64,000 nucleotides of DNA. Source: Liolophura sinensis. Taxonomy: Eukaryota; Mollusca; Polyplacophora; Chitonida; Chitonidae. A model generated the notes under the pieces. It made no database searches and was not told the origin of the DNA. It saw nothing but the letters and a program-made list of their open reading frames with translations. The stretch's first letter is position 1. The number at the start of each line of letters is the position of its first letter. The position numbers and the translations under genes were made by a program. Positions 49,019 to 61,939 of the stretch are shown here, in pieces. The stretch covers positions 66,509,249-66,573,248 of the forward strand of contig NC_088295.1 in the NCBI RefSeq assembly GCF_032854445.1, in the 5' to 3' direction.

Positions 49019-50820
49019 CCCAATATGCGACCTGTACAAGGGACTTACATAAGGAGGAATATAGCATATAACTAAAAATGTCTCTTCCGTCCAAGGTGCC
49101 TTTTATAAATATTACAAACGTCTGCTTGGTGCTATGCTCAAACAGCGAGGGTATAGTTTCGGATTTTTTCCCAAATCCTGCTACGTGAAGCCTTCTGGTA
49201 AACCGAGGTAATCTGTCATTGTGAAACTGTTCATGCTTAAACAGTTGCGCACACGGGCACATCTTTGTTTTGCATGTGGGTCACTAAACCTGCAAATTCG
49301 CATGCAGTTATCTCTGAGAAAAACAAGAATCAATGCGCAAATTTTTAAACTCTCTAGCGCAAAACATTTTCATTGCAACAATGTTGGTATTTTTGACTTA
49401 AGTCTTAATACATTTGATAAGTATGGGCCCTGTTCTTTTATGTTTGGTGCTTTTATATCAAGTTGATGTAGAATTCACAGCTTAAACGAAAAGACAACAC
49501 TAACATGAAGTATATGTCACATTCAATTCCACTGAACTCTGTCGAAGAAACTAGTTCGATTTATTTTTTTACAATTTTTTGACCTAGTAAATTGCCTTCG
49601 AAACCTTGGATTCTAAATGGCCTTTTCTGAACGCATTGGGATCAGTGACGTCACATCAGCAGCAATCCCATTCTAACCTGTGAACTCAAGCTGCGCATGC
49701 AAGGAATTGGAAGCTGTTAACATCCAAAAAGAAACGTCCAGTCAAGCTTAAAATGGGTTCAGATTTTATACGGCGGGAGAGTTTAGGATTACTTTAAGCC
49801 ATGGTAACAAACTCTTTTCTTCGGTAAGCTTCAAAGGGATGCTGTTGTACATCAAAGTCTCGACAGAGGATGTAATTGGGGGAGACGTCTGATGAAATAA
49901 TTATATCACATTCGGTGTAAAAGTTCTCTGAGGAGACCTGGCATCCGCTAAGTCCAACATATCTGTCGAGCTGACCTTTGGTAAACTTCACTGTAACCAG
50001 TCACAATGACTGCCTGTAATCATCTTGTCGGAAGCATCAGCCACGTGGAAAGATAAGGCGGTGCTTTGGAACAATGCATAGGTAAAACATTACCATTTGC
50101 AGGTAGACTCTAACCCACGAACACAATATTTGTCGCTTGTTTGTCATGAACAAACTCACTGAATGAACAAATGACGACAATGACACAAAAATGAAACTAA
50201 ATAAGCAGAAGGTATACCGCTGTGTTTTCCCTAAAACACAGTGCACGTTGGGGTACAACGGGCATTTTTCATTATTTTCCCCATTCGATTGTTCAAAAAC
50301 TACAATTTATTTTAACATCTACTGCATCTAAAGCGGTATATTATAGAAAGACTGGTGTTTGTACCGTACTGGAGCATATTTCCACTCAGGTGACAAGAGT
50401 CATTTTATGGGTGAACGTAACCAGATTGAAGACCATGCCGGGACAAAACCATTGACCTTTGGCAAGTAACTGACAAACTGTTCTACTGTTAGCAGAATTT
50501 CTCATTACGAGCAAAGGCTATGTATGTTTGACATATTAATAGGATTGAAGTAACCACGCCAGACCAGTTAAACTGACTTATCAACGCTGGTGATTGTTGC
50601 TACGAAAACATTTAGGAAAGGCGAGGCAGAGTCATGTAAGTTATATGCCCATCATACTTAATATAATCCAGCAAAAATTGTATCAGCAATGCCACTAACC
50701 ACATGGAGCGAGACGTACCTCGGTGAGTAAGCTTAACGACATACCAGTTCTGAGACCTGACCATGTGAACAGTAAATTTCTGGAATCTGCTGCTCTCATT
50801 GGTGTGTACGTCTGTATAAT
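49019..50820. other. Non-coding stretch
   Basis: No recognised gene or element. Short frames on both strands lack motifs. Confidence 0.5.
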
Positions 50821-50872
50821 TGGGGTTTAATGTCGTACTTAACAATTTTTTAGCCAAGTGACGACGAGAAGT
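50821..50872 (-). mobile_element. SINE family A, 3' fragment
   Basis: On the minus strand: CGTCGTCACTTGGCTAAAAA then TTGTTAAGTACGACATTAAA and CCCCA, corresponding to the tail segment of family A. Only about 50 bp remain. Confidence 0.65.
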
Positions 50873-51102
50873 CATGAAATGTCTGTACATATATTGTGTC
50901 TTCTTGTGGCAGGACGATGCCCTCAGTGGTAGCAGGGGCTTTGGTGATAATAAGCAGTATCTTGTTAGTGATTGTATTCCAGTAGTATGACCTTAATTTC
51001 TGTTCTGAGGGAAAGTTGGTCAATAAATTGCCCAAAGGTATTGCGTTTATTCTGGTGACGGCGGTTCCCAAAAGTTAAAAACTTATAAAACTTCTTTACC
51101 AA

Positions 51103-51151
51103 AAATATTCTTGTGGTATGGCGTTAAATAGCAATGAAATAAATGAATAAA
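51103..51151 (+). mobile_element. SINE 3' tail fragment of a third type
   Basis: TATTCTTGTGGTATGGCGTT then AAATAGCAATGAAATAAATG resembles family B tails (TATTCTTGAGTACGGCGTAA, AACACCAATCAAATAAATA) but uses GTTAAATAGCAATGAAAT. It is probably a related SINE tail without its head. Confidence 0.5.
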
Positions 51152-51582
51152 CATCCATTATAAAGTTGAAACTCCTTTTTTTATTACCTGTGGGATTTTT
51201 AAAACTGCATAGATTCAACGTTGAGGACTTGGATGCGTTGGCGTTGGAACTGCTGGTCATCATGGTTTTACGTAGCACCTCGCCGGTGTATACCATACCA
51301 CTCAGTGGTAATACGATTGTACATAGAGTTGAGAAATGTCTACTCAGGTGAAATCGGTTTCTCTCATGCCTAACGACGCTCATAGAAGCTGAACGCAAAG
51401 TACAAAAGCTCTGAAAAAACAAACAGCACTTGTGTGTATGATGTAACACGACAAATAGAAGATTTCTTCTCTCCAGAGTCAAACAAAGCCATCACGTCTC
51501 CATCCGTGTTTCAAGACGTGGACATCTCCAAGTGTCTGCTTAAGCTTATCACACATGCTGGATTAAAGCAAGTTTAATATTC
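51152..51582. other. Non-coding stretch
   Basis: Open frames occur on both strands (for example 51096-51482 minus). They overlap the SINE tail, and nothing identifies a product. Confidence 0.45.
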
Positions 51583-53311
51583 ATTGTGTCATCTGGATTA
51601 CTTTAATAAACTGACAGGTTACATAACCAAGGTAGTTAACGTGTCATGGGATTCCGCCTCCCCTCGGGATTTGCCTGACAGGAAAAAGAGCTGACGTTTG
51701 TCTTGGGAAGACACTTACTTGAGGCTGTGCTAGGCTTCTTAGACTTCATCCTTCCCACAACGTGTTTTTGCATTTCATGGGATTTATAAATAGGTCTTTG
51801 CTTTCACATTACAAATGACAAATGTGGAAGGTTTTATGCTTGAATCTACGACATTTTGACACTTGACATTTGGACACACTACATGTCGACCTACCATATT
51901 TCGGCGCACATCACTTTACGCACATAAGTTCTAATACATTTCAACACACGAACATTTTCTAATTTATTTGTTAACACGACACACATTATATGCACACACT
52001 CATCACGCATAGGTATTTGCGTGTAGATCGACAAATTAAGTTCCATTTCACATTGGCAGGTTTCAGTTCAAAACCAAGCGCTATCTGAAGGCATAATATT
52101 GTAATTTTAAATATTTCCCCAATGTGAATAATGCTTCCCCAAGTATTAGAATTACAATTGGCGTGATTGTGTGTTTTCTGTGTTTGTATGCATCACACTT
52201 CAATCAAGTATAAAGAACATAAAAAGACATGACTGCTATGACGATTATGAAACAATCAAATATTACATTTCAGAAAGGACAGCACAAATACAACTAAACC
52301 CTGAGCAGATATGTGATATGTGCAACAAACAATTGATTTTCAAATAACACAACATTGGCAACCATTAGTTACGATGTACACAACATCCAACATCATGTAG
52401 AAAAATGCTTCAAACAAGTGATTTTTGATGATAAAAATCTACCAAACGATCAAATATATTACCTATATTGTATGTGTTGCCACTCAACAGTTTCCCTTAA
52501 CCAGAACGGTTCAAGAATCTTGTGGCCTTTGTTTTTCTTTGGTACATGTCCAGTTCTTTTAGATGGGTGTGGTGTTTTACGCCAGAATTTAGTGTCACTA
52601 ATTACGACAACCAACAGAATAACAAAATAAAAAAAGAGGACCGGATAGTATCGATTTTCTTCGTTTTAAGCAGCCACTCCAACCTGATAGAGTCTCGGGA
52701 GTGGAAAACATGTCAGCATTGCATCCACACATCTGTGAACAAAAAAATGTTCATTAGTAAAATGGAGACCCTGTCAGTCATCACTCAGTGCCTGACATAT
52801 AAGACTTACTGACAAAATGCTAGATGTCGCCAGTTACGTGTTGCTTTTTGTCACCTATCACACTGTCCACTCTGTTCTAATTTTATTATTTATGCTGTGG
52901 TCTTTTGTATTAAAAGAGATTATATGACATATGATTAAAATCAGACAAACTAAACAATATCTATAGCTACATGTTGATGTGATTCAAAGTCTGTCCACAG
53001 GAAGAAAGCCCCGGATCAACGAATGGCAAGGTTCTCTATGGGTACTATGTATCAAAAAATTCCCTGTTTCTGGTCAATGGAGAAAGGATTTCTTGACATT
53101 CACGATTATTATTTACGCCAATCTGAAACCAGAAACTATTAATTATATCAATAGCGCATGTTATACCATATGTCTGGAAACCAAAACAACAACAACAACA
53201 AAAAATAAAACTCAAAGAAGACTGTGATAAAATATACTGTATTTTATGTGGGATTGTTATTTAAACCTATCAGAAGAGGAATCTGTATCTATGGTTGTAA
53301 TACGAATATAA

Positions 53312-54497
53312 ATCTTTGCGTCGAAACAGACATTCGCACACCAGCCGTCAATCAATAAGTACATTCCCAAAAACGACGTATAACACAAACCACCATAGAA
53401 CTAAAATAGTTTATGAAGTACGAAAACGGGACGGAATCACGCAAAGAGAAGCAGTCAATAATTTTCAATGATGTTGGAAAGACGCAAGGTATGTCCTAGG
53501 CGACTGGCTGAATCAGGATTAAAACTCGTGTATCATAGAAGAATATCGGTTGTCGATAACCAAATATGTATCTCAGTCGCGCTTTTATTGCAACTGTTTA
53601 TATATCCAAAGGGGTGATCTAATTCAACACGATAAACATACTGCCCCTAGCCTCGAGTTCAGCGGAATTAGACACAATCGTGAAGCAGAGTGCCAGATAT
53701 TCTGGGCCCTTTGTCGATATTTACTTACAAGAGAATTATACTCATTGTAGAACTCCAGAAACTTACAGTGAAAGCGTTTGATGGAATAACCTTGACACAC
53801 TAGTTTTTGCAGAAATACTTGTGACTTTGACTGAAATCGTCACTCCACACACAGGATCTAACAAATGCTTCAAGCAAGGCCAGATATGTATACACCATAT
53901 GCAGAACCTTTCGGTATATTGCTGTCCAAGTAAGGATAAGTTAGAATGTCAAAACTGAAACTATCCCTCTTTTCGTAAAGTCTGCGAGAGCGGAGTCCGT
54001 TTTGGTTTGTGTACAGACATAGGTCCAGATAAGAAGAACCGTCTGGAGAATCTGTGATTTCCTTTAAACCCAGTGAAAGTGGATAAATATCTTTCATGGC
54101 CTTCGATATGTATGGATTGTTTAAAGCCAGCAGATCACAATGTACCGTTTAGTGAACGAGAAAGGTCAAGCTTGGTGAGGATTTCTCCTTAATAGTTTCT
54201 GCACATAGTCGTATCCATGAGAATAGTTATCAGTCGGCCAATAGTGGGGCACAATTGGTACCTATGCACTGTTGATATATGTTTTCTTCGAATTTCACAT
54301 AGATATTATTAATGAGAAATTTAAGCAACTCAATGAACTTGGAAACATTTCATGAATGGTAACCCTTGTATGTTGTGGAACTGAAGAAGGCTTTGTTGTC
54401 TCTGACGTTAATATAGCGGTGACCGGTTTTATTTAACACTGGAACAATTAGACATTTAGAGTTTTTAAGAATTCACATACAGTTGAAGCCTGACGGT
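53312..54497 (-). mobile_element. Retroelement insertion in duplication unit A
   Basis: Unit B continues directly from CTATGGTTCCAATACGGATA to GATTATGCTGCTGG. Unit A is interrupted after CTATGGTTGTAATACGAATA and resumes at GGTTACGCTGCTGG near 54497. The roughly 1.2 kb between contains reverse-transcriptase remains on the minus strand. Exact borders and a target duplication are not clear. Confidence 0.6.
53840..54440 (-). pseudogene. Reverse transcriptase remnant with frameshifted catalytic motif
   Basis: In minus-strand order I see a palm segment (RYINVRDNKAFF), a helix (LLKFLINNIYVKFEENIYQQ), the nucleotide-pocket motif GTNCAPLLAD, a degraded catalytic box, and then LNNPYISKAMKDIYP, SSYLDLCLYTN, LYEKRDSFSFDIL and GSAYGVYISGL. 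The pieces match, in order, a widespread animal reverse transcriptase class with GxPMGTNCAPLLAD and YGVYISQL motifs; I am unsure of its formal clade. The catalytic aspartate box near 54128-54140 has lost one base, and stops follow GTNCAPLLAD, so the enzyme is dead. The longest open piece is 54097-53870. Confidence 0.8.
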
Positions 54498-55332
54498 TAC
54501 GCTGCTGGCAATCGGTTTGGTAAATTCAACTATTTACGAGGTTAATCAGTTGGTAGAATTAGAATTACCATTTAGTCGTGAAGTAAGTTAGCACATTTGA
54601 CACGTTCCGTGGTAAGACGATTTTCGGATTCGACTATTCGGCTATTTCCATAGCAGCCCGGTTTTCAGATTCCATTATTTGCGGGATATAGGGGTTTAGA
54701 GATCTTAGTCTTTGCGACGGATTTTAAGCCCCATATCACGAAAAGGAAGCAAGGGAGAATTAAGCACAATTTATGTGTATCATGAGGAAGCCTTGATGTA
54801 CCAGACCCTGGGGATTAGTTTTTCAGTAGAATACTTCGTAGAAATCCCACAAAATATGGCTTATACTTTACATTAGATTACTAAGTAAAAGTAATTATCT
54901 TGCCACTGTTCTTCTTTGCTAACTAGAATAAGCGATTTATGTTGTCTATCAATGTCAGCTTTCCCGAAAAAACCTGATAAAAGATAATAGGATTTCTGAA
55001 TGCTGTGAAAACGTGTATTTTGGATGAAGAAACTTCTAGGAATCAGAGAAAGCTCCCTAATATTCCTTAGCCGATTCCGTTAAAAAAATTGTATAAAGTC
55101 GTTTTTACTCTTTCAGGCCATACCGTAGGAGCAACTTTGGGGTGTAGTTTTGTGCAAGGTAATCAGAATTTGGACATACAATTTTAATGAAATATACAAT
55201 CGTTGGTTACAGATTCAACAGAAAACTCTATCGTTCTGTAAACAGGATTTTGCCGTGGGTGGCCGATAAGGTGGCGCTTATAATAGGAAACATTCGTTAA
55301 TACAACACAAAATATCAATGAAACACACTGTG

Positions 55333-55750
55333 AGAAGGATTTGGTAAATTCGATCAAACACATTTTGGCACAGAAAAATTAAAGCGTCGAAATGACTAGA
55401 TTAGGGTCAGGTTTTTTTGGGTCGCCAGAACAGGGCCAAAGAAACCATTATAAAATTGGTTAAAACAGCCAGAACTATGATGGGTCGCCAGAATAGGGTC
55501 AAAGTATCCATTAGTTTTGGTCGAAACAACCAAAATTATTCAGGTCGCATTTTCATTGGTCATCAAAATAGGGTCATGGTAAACCCTATTAACAAAATCG
55601 TATTTGTTGCTTTTACCAATCCTTTAATGATTACTTTGACCCTGTTCTGGTGACCAAAGGATATCTAACCCTTTAATATTTGGTCGCCCCATTATTTGGT
55701 CGGACGCGTCTAAACCAACATTTGTTTCGTCGAATTTACCAGATCCTTCT
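55333..55750. mobile_element. Foldback DNA element with long inverted repeats (418 bp)
   Basis: The left end AGAAGGATTTGGTAAATTCG mirrors the right end (reverse complement AGAAGGATCTGGTAAATTCG). Similarity continues inward for about 150 bp, with repeated GGTCRCCAGAAYAGGGTCAA and TTTGGTCG motifs. Unit B has uninterrupted sequence at this place, so the element arrived after the duplication or was lost from B. Flanks CACTGTG and ACTAGTG may be an imperfect target duplication. The open frame inside (55417-55653) reads the internal repeats and is not a gene. Confidence 0.75.
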
Positions 55751-56860
55751 ACTAGTGCAGACTAAAAAAATTCACATAATGTCATGGAAAGAAAAGCCCA
55801 TGAGTAATACTATAGAGCAGTATCACATTTAAAGTCTCTTACGAATAATAAATAAGATTTCGGGTGTCACTCATAAACAATATGATCCAGATTTTGTCTT
55901 CAAGCTCATGTTCAGTATACTCTATTTTATATATAGTTTGACAATTTTCAAATGACACAATTGCATGGATCCTGATTTATCAGAGGTATTTGGACACTTT
56001 AGAGTTTTTTTTTAACTTCTAATCAGACAATATTGAGCGTTGAGACAAATGGTCATTTCAAGGCTTTAAGGTGCTCCTGAAAGTACACGTTTACATACAT
56101 ACTTAATATGTGGAGAATTACAGACTGATCCCAGTGTAGAAAGTACTGTCCTTCGTCAAACGTCTATCAAACCATATAGGGTAAATTCGCAGGTAGGCCA
56201 GCGGGTAATATATTTGAACACGCAACATCATAAATGGGCCAAAGGGCTACCATATGCAACCAGCAGTGGAATGTAGTTAACTCACATGAAGGTGCCTGAA
56301 GGTGCACCTAATTTTAAATTAATTAACACTATACTTCCATTATCTATGGTTGTCATACATAACTGGTGAAGGCGGGGGGGGGGCTATAATGACAAATTAT
56401 ACTGACCCAAAATGAGTAAATAGTACTTGCGATGGCTTGGGGAAACCTTTGCTCGAGGCGTTACCATGGATTGCTATGTGTTCATTTCATAATCATCAAG
56501 CGTTTTGAAGGTTTTGGATCTACGGTCTATTTCAATGAGAGCTCACGGCAGTCATGATCTGTTTGAGTTAGAGTTTATATGAATCATTTTAATTAACTTC
56601 CCAATGTTATGAATTGCCATAACGTTAATGGTCTTTGATCAATTACCATTTGCGGAAAACTAGCCTGATCAAAGCCTCATTTATGTGAAAACCTAAAATG
56701 GGAATGCAGTACCAGCTTTCACTTCACACAAATGACGAACACATGCGAAGTATTAAGCATACATAATACTTCTATTAGGGTTTTTGTTGACATAATAATT
56801 GGAAAGTTATTCTGTCGGAGTGCACATAGTCCAAACGCCCCCCTTAGGTTTGTCCCTTAG

Positions 56861-59800
56861 ATTCTGTAATCTGGATTATCTTAATAATTGTCCGGTTACA
56901 TAACCGATGTTGTTTAAGTGTACTTTGATTGAGTCTCCCATTGGGATTTGCCTGACAGGATAACGACCACTTGGGACCACACTTACATGAGGACCTTTTA
57001 GGTCTCTTGGAATTCATCCTTCCCTCTCTCCCGACAACGTGTTTCTGTACCTCACGGGGCTACATGAATGTGTCTTTACTGTCATATCACAAAATGTGCA
57101 GGGTTTTAAACTGAATTCCACAAGGCGTATTATCAGCTCAAGGACATTTAAAAAAAAATATTTGTCAATAAGCCACACATCATATGCTCACTCGCTGCGT
57201 GTAGATCTTTGTGTGTGGATAGACAAATTTACCTCCATTTCACACAGGCAGGTTTCAGTTCAAAACCAAACCATATCTGAGAGAGAATGATACTTTAGCT
57301 ATATTAAGTTTTAGATTCTTTCTTCTTTCAATAATGTTTTCCCAAGTATTAGTATAACAGTTTGCTTTGGTACATATATACATTAAACAAATTCAAAAAG
57401 TTCAATAAATTATAGACATAGTAGCATGTATAGACAGTATTAGAAAAATACTTCAAACAAGTGATGTTGATGACAAAAATGTACCATACGGCCACATACC
57501 ATACCTACGTTGTGTATGTTTTGTCTGACCACTCGACAATTTCCTTTGAGCATTAAGGTACAAGAATCAAGTAGCTGTGTGACGCCTAGCGGTAAGGACA
57601 TCAACACGGTTGAATGACATATATAAGCAATAGTTTAGAATGTATGGTGTTTTCCACCGGAATTTAGTATGATCAGTCACGACCACCAACTGAATAACAC
57701 GACATAAGACGACCGGATTGTATCGATTTCCCTGCCTTATGTTATATGCTTTTTAATAAAACCACTCCAATCTGATAGTGTCCCGGGAGTGGAAAACTTG
57801 TCAGCATTACATCCACACACCTGCGAACAAAGAAACTGTTCGTTAATAAAGTGGATATATCAGTGCTTGATATATGACTGACTGACGAAGTGCCAGATTT
57901 CACCATTAACCTGTTGCCCATTGTGAACTATAACACACACTGTCGACACATGGTGGAGGTAAAAAAAAATAAAATAAAATAAACCTTAAAGTGACGTGGG
58001 ATAAACTACATTACATACTATGTGAGGCTGATGTTAAAAGATATCTGAAGAGGAGTCTTTTTCTATGGTTCCAATACGGATAAAAAGATTATGCTGCTGG
58101 CTATTCGACTATTTGAGTGATTAGTGAGTTGGTAGATTGTTTGCGTGGGTAGTGAGTTGGTAGATTGCTTGCATGACTAGTGAGTTGGCAAATTTTTTGT
58201 GTGGGTCGTGAGTTGGTAGATTGCTTGCATGACTGGTGAGTTGGTAGATTGCTTGCATGTGTCGTGAGCTGGTAGATTGCTTGCGTGGGTAGTGAGTTAG
58301 TAGATTGCTTGCGTGACCAGTGAGTTGGTAGATTGCTTGCATGTGTTGTGAGCTGGTAGATTGCTTGCGTGGGTAGTGAGTTAGTAGATTGCTTGCGTGA
58401 CTACTGAGTTGGTAGATTGCTTGCATGTGTCGTGAGCTGGTAGATTGCTTGCGTGGGTAGTGAGTTAGCAGATTGCTTGCGTGACTACTGAGTTGGTAGA
58501 CTGCTTGCGTTACTAGTGAGCTGGTAGATTGCTTGCGTGACTATTGAGTTGGTAGATTGCTTGCGCGACTAGTGAGTGTCACTTTCGCCTCATTGCCTTT
58601 TCAGTATATTGACAGCTGTGGCAATTTGCCAGGTAGATTTGCAGATTAGAATTTTGGGCGAGCGAAGAGGCAGAAAATATTATTTGCGTTTCAAGTGGGT
58701 AAGTGGTTTCAAGTACTATATAAAATAATCTTGTCACTTTGCTTCCTTGCCAATCAGAATAAGAGATTTATCTGTTTTGTAACGCTGTTAGTTTCCCCGA
58801 AAAACCTTGATAAAAATAATAGGGCTGTTTTAATCATTGTGAAACGTGTTATCTAGATATAAGAACGCCTTGGAATCAATCAAAGCTCCCTACTATTCCT
58901 TCCTACTATAGACTTTCAGGCTACAATGTAGTGATAACTTCGGGTTGTTCTTTCGGGCTAACGTTAACAGAATCTGCAAAAACCATTAAAATAAGGAATA
59001 CAAACACTGGTTACTGTCTAATAAGAAAATCCAATTACTCTTAGGACAGCATATTGCCATGGTTACCTGTAAGGTGACGCTTATACATGTACATGTTATA
59101 AGAGAAAACATAATATACAGCACAAAATACCAACCAAATACTCGTACATTAAATTAAATTTATATAGTTTTATAGACAGAATTACACATGGGCAATACTT
59201 GAGACCCTCCGGTATCCCCTTTAAATACATAGATTTTGGAGTGTCACACATAAAAACTAACCCAAATTCTCTCTTCAAATCCATGGCCAATATGCTCTTT
59301 TTCACCTTTAGTTCAACATTTTTCAAGTGACAAATTTCGTATGATTCTGTTTAATTCATTCAGCTCATCGATCTTCTTAGTTCCATAGTTCTTGCCACTA
59401 TTTTAACAGACCAAAATTAAGTGTTGTGATAAAAAGGATCATTTCAAAGCTTTCATGTGCTTCTGAAAGTGCATGCTGACGTGCCAAACTGTAGGTGAAA
59501 TTATAGTGTGTGTTGAGAATACATAGTTGATGACAGTAAGGAAAGTACTGTCCTTCGTCAGTCGTCCATCAAACTATACCGCTTAAATGTGAAACTCAAC
59601 CAGCGAGAAATATATTTTAACACGCAACATCATATATTGGCCAAAGGGCAATCTGCAGCCAGCAGTGCCAGGGAATGGTGAAGTAGTTAACTCACATCGA
59701 ACCTGAGAGTGCACCTAATTTTAAATTAACACAACACTTCCATTATCTAATATCCAAAACTGCAGGTTATACCGGCAAATCTGACCGAAATGAATAAATA

Positions 59801-60060
59801 ATACTTGTAATGGCTTAGGGAAACCTTTGCTACAGGCGTTATCAGGGATTGCTATGTGTTCATGCTTCATGACTACATCAAGCCTTTCGAAGGTTTTGGA
59901 TCTGCGGTCTATTTCATTGATGGCCCACGGCAGTCATGATCTCTTTACTTTGGAGATTATATGAGGCATTTTAATTATCTTCCTATGGTGTTACGGATTG
60001 CCATAACGTTAATATCCTTGATAAATTACCATTTGCCGAAAACTAACCTGATCAACGCCC
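56861..60060 (+). repeat. Tandem segmental duplication, unit B (about 3.2 kb)
   Basis: The second copy of the block, 185 bp after unit A and in the same orientation. It lacks both insertions of unit A but has a 448-bp minisatellite at 58123-58577. A single matching unit (TTAATCAGTTGGTAGAATTA) survives in unit A near 54543, indicating that the array expanded in B. No gene is recognised in the unit. Confidence 0.85.
58123..58577. repeat. 28-bp minisatellite, 16 units, with 84-bp higher-order pattern
   Basis: Sixteen units of exactly 28 bp, starting AGTGAGTTGGTAGATTGCTT and ending in GCGTGGGT, GCGTGACT or GCATGTGT. These three endings recur in a fixed cycle in the middle of the array, giving an 84-bp higher-order unit. 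Because 28 is not a multiple of three and no minus-frame stop occurs, the minus strand reads as a 28-residue protein repeat (58426-58121). That is an arithmetic by-product, not evidence of a gene. Confidence 0.95.
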
Positions 60061-61939
60061 CAAGAGGGTTGTTTCAAATAATGAAACTATATTGTTGAAT
60101 TTCATGTTTATACTCAAATTGATCGTCTTTACTTATATAACGTGGGGGACATGTACAATGTCATAACCTTCATTCGTCAATCGTTTAGCTCGTTTCTGCC
60201 TTGTCATCTTATAGCCAAATGACGATGGGAAGCTAAGTTGAACTCACTATAGTGGTGGCTTCATCGACTGGGGTAAACCTCGATTTCAATTCAAATATAT
60301 TTAAGACGACAGTGTCTCCTTGTAGGAGAGGGGTCCCACTTTCAGTATTGCTATTGTCTTGTGCTGCCCCCGTGGACCGTTATGACAGAGACACCAGATA
60401 CGATACTCAAAACTCACAGTATACCGACACCCTGATCACCCATATTTTGTGTATATCTGTATGCTGAGCGCTAATACAGGGTGCCAGGAATACCAAGTTT
60501 ATGGACGATCAATTTTGAATTGAACCCGGTGGTAACACCTCGGCCAATATAATGTATGACAGGCGCTGTACACATCTGAAAGACGCCTGTCCCTTGCAGC
60601 GATATTTTGCATAACAAAAAAAATGGCATCTAAAGTTTAAATGTAATTTCGCTTTGTCCGTAGTATCCTCAGTGCACAAGATTTGTCCTACATAGGGAAA
60701 TACTCAGTTCCTCTGTCAGATTTACATTTTCATGATTTAATCGTACATCATCTTAAGATTTTAAAAAAATACGGTGCAGTTGTGAAAGAATATGCCTCAC
60801 TGTTTGCTTTTCACAGACTGATGTACAACAGTAATGGCATGGCAGCATTGATTTTTACTGATACTTGAGTTAAAAATCAATTTTCAGTAGATATAATTTG
60901 TACGTACGCGTGCAGTTAAATAAACGATTAATGTTTTTGCCTGAGGCCATATGAAATTGGAAATGGTGTGAAAACCATTAAACGATTGGCACGCTGAGGG
61001 TAGATATGGTTGCCCAACACCCGGAGTTATGGAGAATGGGAGACTCGAGGACGAGCTACACAGACGGTCCAAATGACAGCAGAACGCAGTCCATATGTCT
61101 AAGCGTCCTTTCGTAAGTTGTTTTCAAGTTAAAGGGATCATATATTACATGGATCATGTTCGATTTGACATCGATGAGCATCCACTCCATTGGGATGGTA
61201 ACAGATAGCTTCCGGGGATGCTGTACATTAAATTACGCTTAAACACACATTTTTACTTGCATACGAATGTCTCCAATTTAGATTCATTCCATTGATTTTA
61301 TAATTGTTTAATGTTATATTCAGTATTGCTTCGTATTTATACTGTCAATGAGCGTTTTTCGGAACAGCTCTGGAAAACTTCTTTGAGAATGCATTCACAT
61401 TTAGTATCTGACTTTATACTGAGATTAACGCCATACTTAACCAAATTTCACTTACACCATGTTAGCCTGTTTAACTGGTAGAGCAATGTGGAGTGCATAG
61501 CTTTCCAATATGTGACCTACGTATTTACGCACTACAGCAGGTAGAAGCCAAAGTAATCTCTTCAACTAACGCTAGACTGGGGTTGCAATGTCATAATTAT
61601 ACTAGGAGATAAACCTCTTACTATATATATAAAAAAAACAATTGTTTTGAATATATCAAACTGTGATCAAACAACGTTACACGGGAATGCACTTCTTAAG
61701 ACTAAAGTTACCCGTGTATTAATCATATGCGTAACACACATTACGTATTGTTAAATTGTTATACAAATAAAAACAACTCGGTTGGATTCATTGATTCATT
61801 CAATGATCAGTGTTCATTTAATATTTTACATATATAATTGCGGCCAGGTTCATGGGTGGAGAAAACTGGAAATCCCAGTACATATGTAGCGCGAAGTTTA
61901 AAAAACACAGTCAAAACAACGACAGATGGGCAACTCAGA
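60061..61939. other. Non-coding stretch
   Basis: No recognised gene. A tRNA-like string near 61468-61488 (TAGCCTGTTTAACTGGTAGA) has no matching B box. Confidence 0.5.

Larger units (their letters stand above)
51583..56675 (+). repeat. Tandem segmental duplication, unit A (about 5.1 kb)
   Basis: Matches unit B (56861-60060) in order and orientation over its whole length. Shared blocks include GGGATTTGCCTGACAGGA, GGCAGGTTTCAGTTCAAAAC, CGGGAGTGGAAAAC(A/T)TGTCAGCATT, AAAGTACTGTCCTTCGTCA, GGTGCACCTAATTTTAAATT, GGTTTTGGATCT(A/G)CGGTCTA and GATTGCCATAACGTTAAT. Similarity by eye is roughly 70-80% in matching blocks. Unit A is longer because it carries a reverse-transcriptase relic (about 53312-54497) and a foldback element (55333-55750) absent from B. 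No open frame is conserved between the units: in the best candidate (52355-52630) unit B has a one-base difference that shifts the frame, plus stops. Confidence 0.85.

Noticed and set aside
55417-55653. 78-codon frame with internal GRQNR repeats
   Set aside because: The repeats come from the DNA repeats of the foldback element.
58121-58426. 101-codon minus frame with 28-residue repeats
   Set aside because: It is a by-product of a stop-free 28-bp minisatellite.
61468-61488. tRNA-like A-box string
   Set aside because: No B box or cloverleaf follows at the right distance.
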